Assembly: GCA_022414725.1 (NCBI GenBank)
Contig: CM039463.1
Location: forward strand, 75,219,236 to 75,283,235
Source of the DNA: Microglena sp. YARC
Taxonomy: Eukaryota; Chlorophyta; Chlorophyceae; Chlamydomonadales; Chlamydomonadaceae
Reading direction: 5' to 3'
DNA length: 64,000 nt
Positions 21,013 through 33,000 of the stretch are shown here, piece by piece; position 1 is the first letter of the stretch; every line of letters starts with the position of its first letter. A model generated the notes under the pieces. That model saw only the letters and a program-made list of their open reading frames with translations, was not told where the DNA came from and ran no database searches. A program made the position numbers and the translations under genes.

Positions 21013-24000
21013 ACACACACACACAACGCCGTGATCATTATTACATTTCCCAGCAATCTCACCACTGTTATTTCTTGAGCCAACTTTGCTATCTCGTTAT
21101 CAGACGCCTGTTTCATTGAAGCCAGATCCGTATGGTCTTTCACCAGCCGCTCTGCGTCACTCCTGGCTGCCTCCAACTGCTCAGATAGCTGCTGCTGTGC
21201 TTTAGTCATCTGATGGGAGGGGAGGAACAAAAAGCGTGAACTTGTGTGCCCACGTGTGTTTGTTTGCATGTGTGTGTAAGTGTTTGTGTGCATGTGTGTT
21301 TGTATGTGCATCACTCCTGGCTGCCTCCAACTGCTCAGATAGCTGCTGCTGTGCTTTAGTCATCTGCTGGGTGGGGAGGAAAACTAAGTGAACTTGTGGG
21401 CATACGTGTTTGTGTGCATGCGTGTGTGTGTGTGTGTGTCTGTATGTTTGCGTGTTTATATGTGCATGTGTGTGAGTGTGTGTGTGTGTTTGCATATGTG
21501 TGCATGTGCGTCACTCCTGGCTGCCCCAACTGTTCAGATATCTACTGCTGCGCTTGTTTCATCTGATGGGTGGAGAGGAACAACAAGTGTGAACTTGTGT
21601 GCGTAAGTGTTTGTGTTCATGCGTGTGTATGTGTGTTTGTATGTGCATGTGTGTGTGTCTGTGTGTTTGCATGCATATACGTGCATGTGTGTTTATGGGC
21701 ATGTGTGTGAGTGTGTGTGTGTTTGCATATGTGTGCATGTGCGTCACTCCTGGCCGCCCCAACTGTCCATATATCTACTGCTGCGCTTGTTTCATCTGAT
21801 GGGTGGAGAGGAACACAAAGCGCGTACTTATGTGTGTAAGTGCATGTGTGTGAATATGTGCATACATGCACTAACACAATCCGCTATGTGCTGGGTATGC
21901 GTGAGTGTGTGTGCATGGGAGTGCACTGTGCTGGGTGTGATCAACTTTGTACTGGATGTACTTGACCTAGTATACAAAGGGTGGCCTACAGGGTACTACA
22001 AAGCATGCGCGGCAGCGCGATTTCGTGCACGCTTTTTGAGCCTCACTGCGCATTTTGCGCAGTTTTGAACCCCCTGTGGACGCAGCGCGCATTTTTTGCG
22101 CTTTTTGCACTACAAAGCGCTGACCAATTTGACGCGCTGGCGAATTTGACAAAATGTAGTACCCTGGTGGCCTTATGACAGAACTCACCTTGATACGATC
22201 TGCCACGTACTGGTTGGTCACCTCCTAGATCAAGCCGAATTGTGTATTGCGTAATGATAGCAGAATTGTATAGCAGAAGTACGGATGGGTCTAGGATTAA
22301 GAATAAGACGCCTAGATGGGATTGCAATCCTGCAAGTTGCAGGGTCTATGATCCCGGGGCGACCGGGCGGCAACCTACACCACGGGCGACCAGCAGGTCT
22401 AAGTCTAGGGGGGGGGGGGGGGGGCAGTAGGTATACGAGTCTATTTAGCTCATCTTGATACGATCTGCCATGTACTGGTTCGTCACCTCGTCCTTCTCAA
22501 GAAGCTGCTGCAACAGTCGAGCGTTCTGAGACTGCATGTCTTCGTATGCCGCACCCGTCGTCTGCATGAAACAAAAACGAAATGTTTTAAACCATGTCAT
22601 CGTTTGCTGCAACAGTCGAGCGTTCTGGGACTGCATGTCTTTGTATGCCACACCCGTCGTCTGCATTAAACGAAAAACAAAATGTTTTAAACCATGTCAT
22701 CGTTTGCTGCAACAGTCGAGCGTTCTGGGACTGCATGTCCTCGTATGCCGCACCTGTCGTCTGCATTAAACAAAAATGATGTTTTAATTAACAGATGTTT
22801 TAAATCACGTTTTATGCTGCACCCGTCGTCTGCATTAAAAAAAAATCATGATGGGAATTGTATTAATTGTTTTGTTTAAGCAGCGACAGTCGAGCGTTCT
22901 GTGACTGCATGTCTTCATATGCTGCACCCGTCATCTGCATAAATACAAATGTTAATAGCCATTTGTATTAAATGATGGGAGTTGTATAGTATTCAGCTGC
23001 AACAGTCAAGCGTTATGGGACTGCAGGTCTTCGTATGCTGCACCCGTAGTCAGCATGTTTTGGCAATTTGTATTTTATGATGGGAATTGTATTAATTGTA
23101 TTGTATAAGCTGCAACAGTCGAGCGTTCGTATGCTGCACACGTCGTCTGCATTAAAAAATCAATTTCAATTGTTTGAAATACACTTGGTAACTTGTTTAT
23201 TTAAATTCTGGGGATTGCATTAATTTTTGGCGGAGCCCCCCCTTCTGGGGGGCGTGAGCCCCCAGTGTTACCCATTTGTCCGTTCGTCCATCCATCCGTC
23301 TGACGGCGATGAAGCCCGACACGTCAGCCAACGGCCTCGTAACTAACTCGCTTCCTTTGCCACCTGTCGCTCCCTCGCGATCACTCTCCGCTATATATAT
23401 ATATATTAGCGTTGCAGGCGACGCTACATCGAACTTTTTTGTACATGCTGTACCTGTCGCCTGCATCAAGAAACATTGATGCTTTAGCCCCTCCTGACAT
23501 CATGGTTGGGAAAGTCCCTCCAGCATATCTGGCTCCCTTGGACTGCAACAACATGTATGTTACATTACATTTATCATATGTTGCACCTGTCGCATGCAAA
23601 TGGCTTCTAAGCGCTTGCATGTATGGCTGGCTCTTTCACCACCAACCACTAACACCCACCCACCCCCACAAACTACCCACCACAAACAGCCACCCACACG
23701 TCATCAAGACACATGCTCCTGCACCTTTTTTTGAGACGCGCTGCCATTCCATCGCTGCATGGCGACGCATGGGTCAAGCTGGTATAGTCAGAAATGTCCC
23801 TGGGTTTTGCGCTTCGCCGGGCAGCGCGTCGCACTGGGGTCGCACTAAGTTGCTCAGCATATATGTCAACTCACCAACCTGTCTGTCCACACACAAATAC
23901 CCCCTCCCCCCCCCCCCCCTCCCCCTCCCGCACACACCAAAACACATGATACTAACACATAAATAGGGATAGGCAATATGATATCATATGATATCATGTC

Positions 24001-27000
24001 ATCATACGATATCATAAGATGCCAGCGGTCTGACTAGGTAACTTTGGCCTGGGGCATCATATCATATGACATTAAATCATATGATTTGTGTATGATATCA
24101 TATGATATCATACTCGTCTTTGGTCAGCATCATATGATTTGCCGTTCCCTACTCATTACTTAGTCTCTCTGTACTTAGCAGTGATGGCGCCATCGTCACA
24201 AAAATATTAAAACATGGGGGAGTGGATGAGGAACTCACCTTTGAGATGTGGAGCTTCGTAACTAACTCCCCCCCCGCACACACCCCCCCGCACACACCAA
24301 CACACACGATACTAACACATAAATCATCTGTCAACTCACAAACCTCCATCTACCGACGTGGGAGGCGATCCTATTACTCTCCCACCCACCCACCAGCCCC
24401 ACCACCTGTCTCTAGCTGTCAACCCCACCTCTGCCACTTCATCGTACTTCAATTCCACTGATGTACAGCTCACACTCCGCCCTGGACTCCTTCAGCTGCT
24501 CTGCCAACTCAGTGATGATGTGCTTGTAACCAGTGATCCCTGTCCTCCTATTACTCTCCTACTCATTCACCCGCACCACCCACACCACCACATGTCCCTA
24601 GCCGTCAACCTCCCTTTAGCCACTTCACTGTACCCCAATTTCACTGATGTACAGCTCACACTCCGCCCTGGACTCCTTCAGCTGCTCTGCCAACTCAGTG
24701 ATGATGTGCTTGTAACCAGTGATCCCTGTCCTCCTATTACTCTCCTACTCATCCACCCGCACCACCCACACCACCACATGTCCCTAGCCGTCAACCTCCC
24801 CTTAGCCACTTCACTGTACCCCAATTTCACTGATGTACAGCTCACACTCCGCCCTGGACTCCTTCAGCTGCTCTGCCAACTCGGTGATGACATGTTTTGA
24901 GCCAGTGATCCCCGTCCTCATATTTGCTCTCCTACTCATCCACCCGCACCACCCACACCACCACCTGCCCCTAGCCACTTCACTGTACCTCAATTCCACT
25001 GATGTACAGCTCACACTCTGCCCTGGACTCCTTCAGCTGCTCTGCCAACTCAGTGATGATGTGCTTGGAACCAGTGATCCCTGTCCTCCTATGACTCTCC
25101 TACTCATCCACCCGCACCACCCACATCACCACCTGCCCTTAGCCACTTCAACGTACCTCAATTTCACTGATGTACAGCTCACACTTCGCCCTGGACTCCT
25201 TCAGCTGCTCTGCCAACTCGGTGATGCTGTGTTTGGAACCAGTGATCCCTGTCCTCCTATTACTCTCCTACTCATCCACCCGCCCCACCCACACCACCAC
25301 CTGCCCCTAGCCACTTCAACGCACCTCAATTTCACTGATGTACAGCTCACACTCCGCCCTGGACTCCTTCAGCTGCTCTGCCAACTCGGTGATGATGTGT
25401 TTGGAACCAGTGATCTCCATCCTCAAACTGTCAGCATCCACCGTGGCGAACTCTGTCGCGTCCTTGGCAGCTCGCTCAGCCACTTCTAGTTCTCGGATAC
25501 GCTGATGAAGCTCATGACCCTAGGTGGTTGGGCAGTGGTGTGGGGTTAGAGAGGGATGGTTGGGGTACGAGAGAGGTACGAGAGGGTGGGGTTGGGGTAT
25601 GAGAGGGGTGGGGTTGGGGTTATAGAGGGGTGGGGTTAGAGGGGTTGAATTGGGGTGAAATTGGAGAAGGGTTAGAGAGGGGAGGGGTTTCAGAGGGGCG
25701 AGTGCTTATTTGTGTGTGCATGTGATTAAGGCCCTGGGTGGTTGGAGGGTTGGAGGGAGATATGGGATTGGGGAGGGGGGAGTGCTTGTTTGTATGTGTG
25801 CGTTGTAGGCCCTGGGTGGTTGGAGGGTGATAGGGGGTCGGGGAGGGGGGGAGTGTTAATGTTAGTGTGTGTGTGCGATTTAGGCCTTAGATTAATGGAG
25901 GGTTGAAGGGAGATATGGGATATGGGAGGGATGGTTGTATGTGCACGTGCGATTTAGGTCCTGGGTGGTTGGAGGGTGATAAGGGATTGGTACCCTTCAC
26001 ACGACCGAGCACAAACACACATGAAAACCAACTCCCACCCTTGGCTTATCACCCAACTCACCTCCAGCTGGGCCACCAGCACCACCACCAGCACAACAAC
26101 CACCACTACCAAAAGAAGTACCAGTACCAACAGCACAACGAGCACCCAGCCCTGGCTGATCACCCAACTCCCCTCAAGCTGGGCCACCACCAGCACCACC
26201 ACCACAACAAGCACCACCACCAGGACTACCATCAGCACCACTACCAAAAGAAGCACTAGCACCACCAGCACCACAACACACGCCACCACCCCAACTAGCA
26301 CCAGCACCACTCCCAAAAGAAGCACCAGCGCCACCAGCACCCCAACCAGCACCACTACCAAAAGAAGCACCAGCTCCACCACGATAACAGGCACCACCAA
26401 CACCCACCCTTAGTTAATCAGCCAACTCACCTCAAGCTGGGCCACCACCAGCACCAAAAGAAGCACCATCACCATAACCATCACCACCACCACAATATGC
26501 ACCACCACCACTACCAAAAGAAGCATCAGCGCCACCACAAGCACCACCAACACCCACCCTTGGTTAATCACCCAAACGCACCTCAAGCTGGGCAACCAGC
26601 ACAACAAGCACCAGCACCACTACCAAAAGAAGCACCAGCACCACAACAAGCACCAGCACCACTACCAAAAGAAGCACCAGCACCACCAACAGCACCCACC
26701 CTTGGTTAATCACCCAACACACCTCTAGCTGGGCCTTCAGGGACGCAACCTGGTCCTTCAGTACTGCCTCACTAGCCCGTACTTCAGAGATGTCCCGCAC
26801 ATCATTGCAGTAGACGGTGAGGACGTCAACAAATGCTTTCAAATCACTAATCCTATCCTGCGTTTGTAAGAGGTTAGATATTGTAAGGTTAGGGGGTTGG
26901 TTACATGGCTCGAGGTTAAATTGTTATGGTTGTCATGGTTGGGGTTAGTTACATGGCTTGAGATGACATATTATACATTATATAATGAGGTTAGATGTTT

Positions 27001-30000
27001 TAGGTTAGATATCCAAGATAAATATCCGGACAGGTTAGAAATTCAAACAGCTGCAATTCAAACAAACAGCAGCAGCAAACAGCAAGCTTGGGGTTAGTTA
27101 CATGGTTAAATATTATAGGTTAGATGTTGAGGTTGGATATTGTAAGGTCGGGGTTAGCTACATGACTTGAGGTTATATATTATAGGTTATATATTGAGGT
27201 TATATGTTATAGGTTATATATTGAGGTTATATATTATAGGTTATATATTGAGGTTATATTGAAGTTATCTATATATATAAAGAAATCATGGTCGTGGTCG
27301 CGGTCGTGGTGGTGTCATCATCGCGTACCCACGTGTCATGGGCGTGCAAAGTGTAACCGACTTGCAACCGACTTTCCGTACACCCAAGTCTTTGCCCAGC
27401 AAAATTTTCAATGACCGAAACAGCAGATGCGCTAAGCTATGCGCGCGCTCATTTCATGTCCACAACTGCCTCCCATACTGTGACTGCAATGAATTGCAAT
27501 GAAATGAGTGAGGAGATCCTCTCCTCGGAGGTCATTTGCTGACCTTCGAGCAGAGAATCGGAATAATAGTTTTCAGTGTATTGCTTCTTCACGGAGCGAC
27601 CTGCGGCTCATGCTCCAGAAATTTCACTTCCCTTCATGATTCGGCTGGCCCTTGACTTTCACTTGGCTCGCGCATGCGCACTTGATTCTTCATCTTAGCA
27701 TTCATTCGTCATCTCATTATGCTTTCACATCGCCTGATTCGCAATCACATCGCCGATTCGTGATTGGAGGCAGTAGACTTCCATTCTCCAGCCTTTCTGC
27801 AGGCTTTATTGATACATTCATCTTGCTGCAAGCTAAGACACTCGCACGGCTCATGGTATCTCTGCACGATCTAAGCCCCTGCAACCCTGTGACGTTCTTC
27901 TGACTTCCTTCTTGCTGCGTGCTCCTTGCACCGCGTGCAATACCTCTTCAAGATTTCCCCCCGCCCACCCCACACCACTCCCTGCAACCCTGCGACGATA
28001 AGGTTATTTTTGCGCTGAGCTGTAGCGAGTGCGTGACAGAGTTGACCGAACGAAGGCCCTTTCGGGAAACAGCTTGCACGCCCAACCAGGTATCTATGCA
28101 CGAAGAGGAAGCTACAGGTAAGCAGCTTTGCTCTCGCGCAATTTCGATGTTTCAAGCTGAGTCTGAAGCTGGGCAGACGTTCGTTTGCAACTTCCAAAAG
28201 TCTTCGCATTTCCGCGTCGTCTAACGAAACGTCCAAACGTCTGCGCGATTTCGAACTCAGCTGGAAACATCATAATGGCTTCTGTTGAACCCATCTGCTA
28301 AAGTGGCCGAGAGAAGATCAGATTAATGGGAACGGAGAAGCAGGGAAGTACGTGTGACTTGGCGGGTAAAGGGGTGAGGCAAATTTGAGATTGGGTCAGG
28401 GTCGAGGTTTGGGCAGAGTTGGGACTGTGTGTGTGTGTGTGTGGGGGGGGGGGGGATGCATGGAGAGGGATTAGTGTGTGGGTAGTTGTTGGTGCTGGGG
28501 GGGGGGGGGGGGGGGGCAGATGCGTCAGCATTTAAAGTGGGGGAAACATGGTGACTGTGTTTATGAGAGGGGTGGGGGTGAGGACATGTGTAGCCCAGTC
28601 TGTAACCCAGCCCCACGGCACCCTATTATGATTGGGGTGGGGGTGATGTGTGTCTGTGTGGCCACCGGCCACACGGGCTACCGTACTAGTATATTATAGG
28701 TTAGATATTAAGGTTATATATTACAGGTTAGATATTGAAGTAATATATTATAGGTTAGATATTGAGGTTAGATATTAAGGTTATATATTACAGGTTATAA
28801 ATTGAGGTTATATATTATAGGTTATATATTGAGGTTATATTTTATAGGTTATATATTGAGGTTATATATTATAGGTTATATACTGAGGTTATATATTGAG
28901 GTTATATATTATAGGTTATATATTATAGGTTAGATATTGAGGTTATATATTATAGGTTAGATGTTGAGGTTATATATTATAGGTTAGATATTGTGGTTAT
29001 ATATTATAGGTTAGATATTGAGGTTATATATTATAGGTTATATATTTAGGTTAGATATTGTAAGGTTGGGGTTAGTTACATGACTCAAGGTTAAATATTA
29101 TGGCTTAGATATCGAGGTTACATGTTATAGGTTATATAGATTCAGGTTAGATGTTCTAAGTTAGATATTTAAACAACAGCAATTATAAAAAACAGCAGAC
29201 ATTCAAACAGGTTTGATATTCAAACAGCAGCATCAAGGAAGGACTGCGCGCTCACTCGAGCCTCATCATAATGTGCAACATTGATTTATTTACTTCACAA
29301 TCGACGAAATACCGCATGCGTCTTCTGCATTCATAAAACCTCTTCCTGGTTCTGACCAAGCAACACGGTTGTGGATGGGGTTCCATCCAGGGTATTACAT
29401 TTTGTAATTGTGGGCTGCACTTATGTTGCCACTGCCTCCTTTTGGGTTGCGCTTTTGCCGTAACTGAAACCTTGCGCACTAGCGCGCGTCATGTAATACC
29501 ATGGTGCCACCCCTTGGGGTGAAAATTCTACCATCAAAACACAGTCGTTCTGCCGCAGTTCTCACGCAATGAAAATGATCATCCACACCACAAACTCACC
29601 AATTTGCATACACACCACCCTCACACCACACACGCCCACCTTCAGAGCCTGCTCTTGCCGTTTCTGCTCCTCTTTGTCAGTGTCTTTCTGCCGCAGTTTG
29701 TCATACAGCCGCTGGATCTCGAGGGCCTTGGCTTCAAGCTTACCCTGACAGGTTGCAACTTGCGCTGCTGATGCTTCTAACCGCTCCACAGTCACCTGGA
29801 AAAGGGATCGACAGACTCAGCCACAGCATAAGGTAACATACTATTGACTGGCTTGCATGCTCTGCCAGCTAATGTCTAGTAATAAGGTAACTGAGACAGT
29901 GATGCTTTTCACTCAACAGGTTGCAACTTGTGCTGCTGATGCTTCCAACCGATCGCCAGTCACCTGGGAAAGGGATCGACAGACTCAGCCACAGCGACAT

Positions 30001-33000
30001 ACGGTAAAATATTATTGACTGGCTTGCATGCTGAAGTTGCAGCAAATGTCTGGTAAGATAAGAGCGTTGCTTTTCACTCGACAGTGAAAGAGGGATATTT
30101 TTTCCGGAATGTATTCCGATCGGAATACGAGACCCCGTTTTGGCCAAAATTGCCAGAATAAGAAACCTAAAAAAAGTACTGAAATTGAGTAAAAATGACC
30201 CAAATCGACCCAAATCGGAACAAGGATCCTGTTTTGGGGGGAAACAAGGGAGGGGAAAAATAAAAAGGAATACAATTTCCTCTTTTTGATTTGAAAAAAA
30301 CATCCCTGAGTGACAGTGATGCTTGTAACCCCTTGACAGTCACCCGGTATATGGATCGACAGACTCAGCCACAGCAGGATATGATAAATATTATTGACTG
30401 GCTTGCGTACTTGCATGCTCTGCCAGCTAATGTCTAGTAACAAGATAACTGAGACAGTGATGCTTTTCACTCGACTGAGACAGAGACAGTGATGCTTGCA
30501 ACCGCTTGACAGTCACATGGAAAAGGAATCGAGGAAGTGAGACTAGAGTGAGACACTAGTTATAGTTAGACTCTAGTTATAGCAGCTACACCAGCGGCAT
30601 TATTTGGAATACTACGTAAAATAGCGTAGACTCATAAAACATATAAACCACCTACTGGTACACCTTATCACGAGGCGTGAGGGGGCCACCAAGCATAAGA
30701 TGACATGACATGGTATTGACTAGCTTGCATGCTCTGATAGCTAATGTAGGTATGCAAGCTATGGGAATTTACGGTGCTTGGCTGCAGCAAATGTCTATTT
30801 GTAAGATAACAGTGGCAGTGATGCATTTCACTCGACAGTGACCTGTGGAAGGGATTGGCAGACTCAGCCACCGCAGGATAGGATAACATTTTATTGACTG
30901 GCTTGCATACTTGCATGCTCTGCCAGCTAATGTCTAGTAACAATGTAACAGAGACAGTGATGCTTGCAACCGCTTGACAGTCACCTGGGCAAGGGATCGG
31001 CAGACCCAGACACAGCAGGATAGGATAAGTAAATAACCTAATAGTACACCTTTTTACAAGGTGTGAGTTTGGGGGACCATCAAGCATAAGATGACAAATT
31101 ATTGACTGGCTTGCATGCTCTGCCAGCTTATGAAGGTATCCAAGCGATGGGAATGTGCGGTGCTTCGCTGCAGCATTAGGTTACATATCCTTGACTGGCT
31201 TGTATGCTCTGTCAGCTGATGTAGGTATGAAAGCGATGGGAAGTTGCGGTGCTTAGCTGCAGCATTAGGTTACATATTATTGACTGGCTTATATGCTCTG
31301 TCAGCTGATGTAGGTATGCAAGCGATGGGAAGTTGCGGTGCTTCGCTGCAGCATTAGGTTACATATCCTTGACTGGCTTGTATGCTTTGTCACCTTATGT
31401 AGGTATGCAAGCTATGGGAAGTTGCGGTGCTTAGCTGCAGCAAATGTCTAGTCACAAGGTAGCAGAGACAGTGATGCTTTTCATTCGACAGTGACAAGAG
31501 ACAGGTTGACAATCGCTTATCACATTACATTACGTCACATTATTGTCATAGGCCATACATGGCTACCAACTTTGCCACACCCCCACAATCATCTTGTCCA
31601 CCAACCCTCCTAACCCCCTTCCCCTCCAACCTCAGAAAAACTGGACAACACTGTCTATTCTCTGGGCTAGCATTATCTGGACAGCTCCTTTCCCCAGTCC
31701 TTGGGCCAAACTTGATGCTAGTTAATGTGCGTCTGAAAGCGGACTTAACAGGCATACAAATGCAGCTGAAAGCTTTCGGCATGGCCCAGTTACTGGCTAT
31801 TGAAGCTGGGTGGAGGATGCCGTTGTTAGCCGAAACAAATGAGTCCTTACCCCCTTTCCCTCTTTACTCGCAACACGACATGTCCAACCTGCAAAGCTGC
31901 CGTTGCTGCATGAGCTGAGTTAAGAGAAAAGGGGCATAGATGAATGCCTGACCCTGCTAGCCGGGTCCTGATTTTCCCCCCCCAGTCACCGCACAAAAAA
32001 GTGCAAGAGAAGGACAGGACTCCTCACCCCCACCCCCACCCCCTACAACCTCGCAACACCCTGACACTACTTGTCCAACCTGTTATGCTGCTGTTGCTGC
32101 GCGAGCTGAGTTCAGCGAAAATGAGCATAGATGAATGCCTGACCCTGCTAGCCGGGTCCTGCATTTCCCACCCGTCACCCCATGGCCGCACAAAAAAGAG
32201 CAAGAGAAGGACAGGACCCCCCCCCCTCCCCAACCTCGCAATACCCTGACAAGCCTTGCTCAACCTGTCATTCTGCTGTTGCTGCACGAGCTGAGTTTGA
32301 AGCAAGCCCACCAGGTTGGGGTCAATTGCTATGCTTAGATGCGGTGCACTGCTTTTTGCAGTTGAAAAAACTTTTCATTATGTAACCGAGAAAATAAGTT
32401 GTTTTTGTTTTTAGACACACCTTATTCAACCTGTCATGCTGCTGTTGCTGCGCGAGCTGAGTTTGAAGCGTGCCCACCAGGGTGTGAAGCTCCTCCACAG
32501 TTTTGGTGTTGCCATACTTTTCCCGCTCCCGCTGCAAGGCAAGCTCGAGCTCTAGCCTGCTCCGGTCGCCCTCCGCTTTATCAGCCTGCAGCGATCTGTA
32601 CATCTGGTCGGCAGCTGCTAGCTTTTGGCGTGAGAGGCGCTCAGCCTAGGGCAACACAAAGCAACGAGGGTGGGGTGAGGAGAGGGGGGATAGCGGTGCA
32701 ACATGTATGTTAGGTTGAGTAAGCATGCTGCATAACGCGAAGCATGTGGCAACACACAGCAACAAGGGTGGGGTGAGGAGAGGGGGGATAGCGGTGCAAC
32801 ATGTATGTTAGGTTGAGTAAGCATGCTGCATAACGCGAAGCATGTGGCAACACACAGCAACAAGGGTGGGGTGAGGAGAGGGGGGATAGCGGTGCAACAT
32901 GTATGTTAGGTTGAGTAAGCATGCTGCATAACGCGAAGCATGTGGCAACACACAGCAACAAGGGTGGGGTGAGGAGAGGGGGATAGCGGTGCAACATGTA

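Noticed and set aside
25954..26403. Val/Leu-rich minus frame and Thr-rich plus frame (about 145-149 codons)
   Set aside because: ACC/CCA repeat artefact within the BRE1 intron; open on both strands because of low complexity.
27652..28294. Open frames of 60-120 codons (both strands) between BRE1 exons 4 and 5
   Set aside because: They lie inside the Helitron and show no recognisable domain or coiled-coil continuity with BRE1; BRE1 exons 4 and 5 already join in phase.
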